This document shows positions 63,784-64,000 of a stretch of 64,000 bases of DNA, one piece after another. The notes below the pieces were generated by a model. The model had not been told where the DNA came from. It worked only from the letters and a program-made list of their open reading frames with translations, and searched no databases. Location: contig NZ_JACXXJ020000004.1 of assembly GCF_014926405.1 (NCBI RefSeq), forward strand, positions 124,001 to 188,000, given 5' to 3'. Position numbers and translations under genes: made by a program. Every line of letters starts with the position of its first letter. The stretch's first letter is position 1. The stretch comes from Agrobacterium vitis. Lineage in GTDB: Bacteria; Pseudomonadota; Alphaproteobacteria; Rhizobiales; Rhizobiaceae.

Positions 63784-64000
63784 TCGTGCCCATGCTCCAT
63801 ACGCAAATGGGGATCGAGCCTGTCGCGCAGGGCATCGCCCAGAATATTGAAAGCCATGACACTGATAAACAGGGTTAATCCCGGCCACAGGATCAGCGAC
63901 GGCGCTGTCCAGACATATTGGCGCGCATCATTGATCATCACGCCCCATTCCGCCGTGGGCGCTGTCACGCCCAATCCCAGAAAAGACAGGCCAGAGACAT
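63780..64000 (-). CDS. nikC: Nickel ABC transporter permease NikC (C-terminal part)
   Basis: The last 72 codons are present and the gene continues off the right edge. The visible part reads [20 protein letters not shown], then a membrane span ([19 protein letters not shown]) and RLDPHL, the C-terminal signature of DppC/NikC permeases. Neighbouring nikD and nikE assign it to nickel import. It overlaps nikD by ATGA. Confidence 0.9.
   Translation of the reverse strand, partial: VSGLSFLGLGVTAPTAEWGVMINDARQYVWTAPSLILWPGLTLFISVMAFNILGDALRDRLDPHLRMEHGHE

Overview
The window looks like accessory catabolic DNA from an alphaproteobacterium, most likely a member of the Rhizobiales (Rhizobiaceae or Brucellaceae type). 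The reasons are the moderately high GC by eye, a leucine-degradation carboxylase locus, a CYP199-like P450 with its own ferredoxin, a soluble PAS-PAS chemoreceptor, E. coli-like NikCDE proteins, many LysR, AraC and MarR regulators beside small operons, and dense packing with 4-bp ATGA overlaps. No rRNA, tRNA, CRISPR array, intact insertion sequence or replication gene was recognised. Decayed sequence is limited to an IS5-type transposase remnant, a chemoreceptor fragment and a ferredoxin reductase broken by one nonsense codon.

Layout. Positions 1-2493 (minus) hold a methylcrotonyl-CoA carboxylase and methylglutaconyl-CoA hydratase set, with a divergent AraC regulator, then an acyl-CoA synthetase and an aldehyde dehydrogenase up to 6997. 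After an IS5 remnant comes a CYP199-like P450, [2Fe-2S] ferredoxin, broken reductase and MarR cassette (7894-11214). Positions 11446-20005 look like one regulon: porin and MFS exporter/importer (minus), a MarR regulator, and a GlcE/GlcF/GlcD-like 2-hydroxyacid dehydrogenase complex (plus). Two matching 21-bp palindromes lie in front of its two operons. Next are an amino-acid ABC operon led by an SDR enzyme with a divergent LysR regulator (20648-25674), and a 5-oxoprolinase operon (pxpA, pxpC, pxpB, two biotin-carrier-like genes and an aminotransferase, 25739-30460) with a LysR regulator and an RraA-family aldolase.

Positions 32687-37735 are a sigma-54 unit: an AcoR-like activator, paired dyads, a consensus -24/-12 promoter, a zinc alcohol dehydrogenase and a flavin monooxygenase carrying an NTF2-like domain. 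Positions 38087-45629 hold a SARP-like regulator, a secreted CXXCH protein, a chemoreceptor and a GGDEF-EAL protein. Positions 46131-54986 hold an acyl-CoA dehydrogenase, two AraC regulators, and an operon of molybdopterin oxidoreductase, 7Fe ferredoxin, NADPH-ferredoxin reductase and MoaA. These last four look like a self-contained NADPH-driven molybdoenzyme with its own cofactor-synthesis step.

The most striking locus is 55321-62032. A FecBCD-type ABC importer is joined by five successive ATGA overlaps to a PCu(A)C copper chaperone fusion, a SCO protein and a Tat-exported homologue of isonitrile hydratase. A Crp/Fnr regulator and a small cysteine-containing periplasmic protein lie upstream. 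Since isonitrile compounds are known copper-binding metallophores in other bacteria, this suggests uptake and dismantling of an isonitrile-type copper chelate. That is inference. The window ends inside a nickel importer operon (nikC, nikD, nikE).
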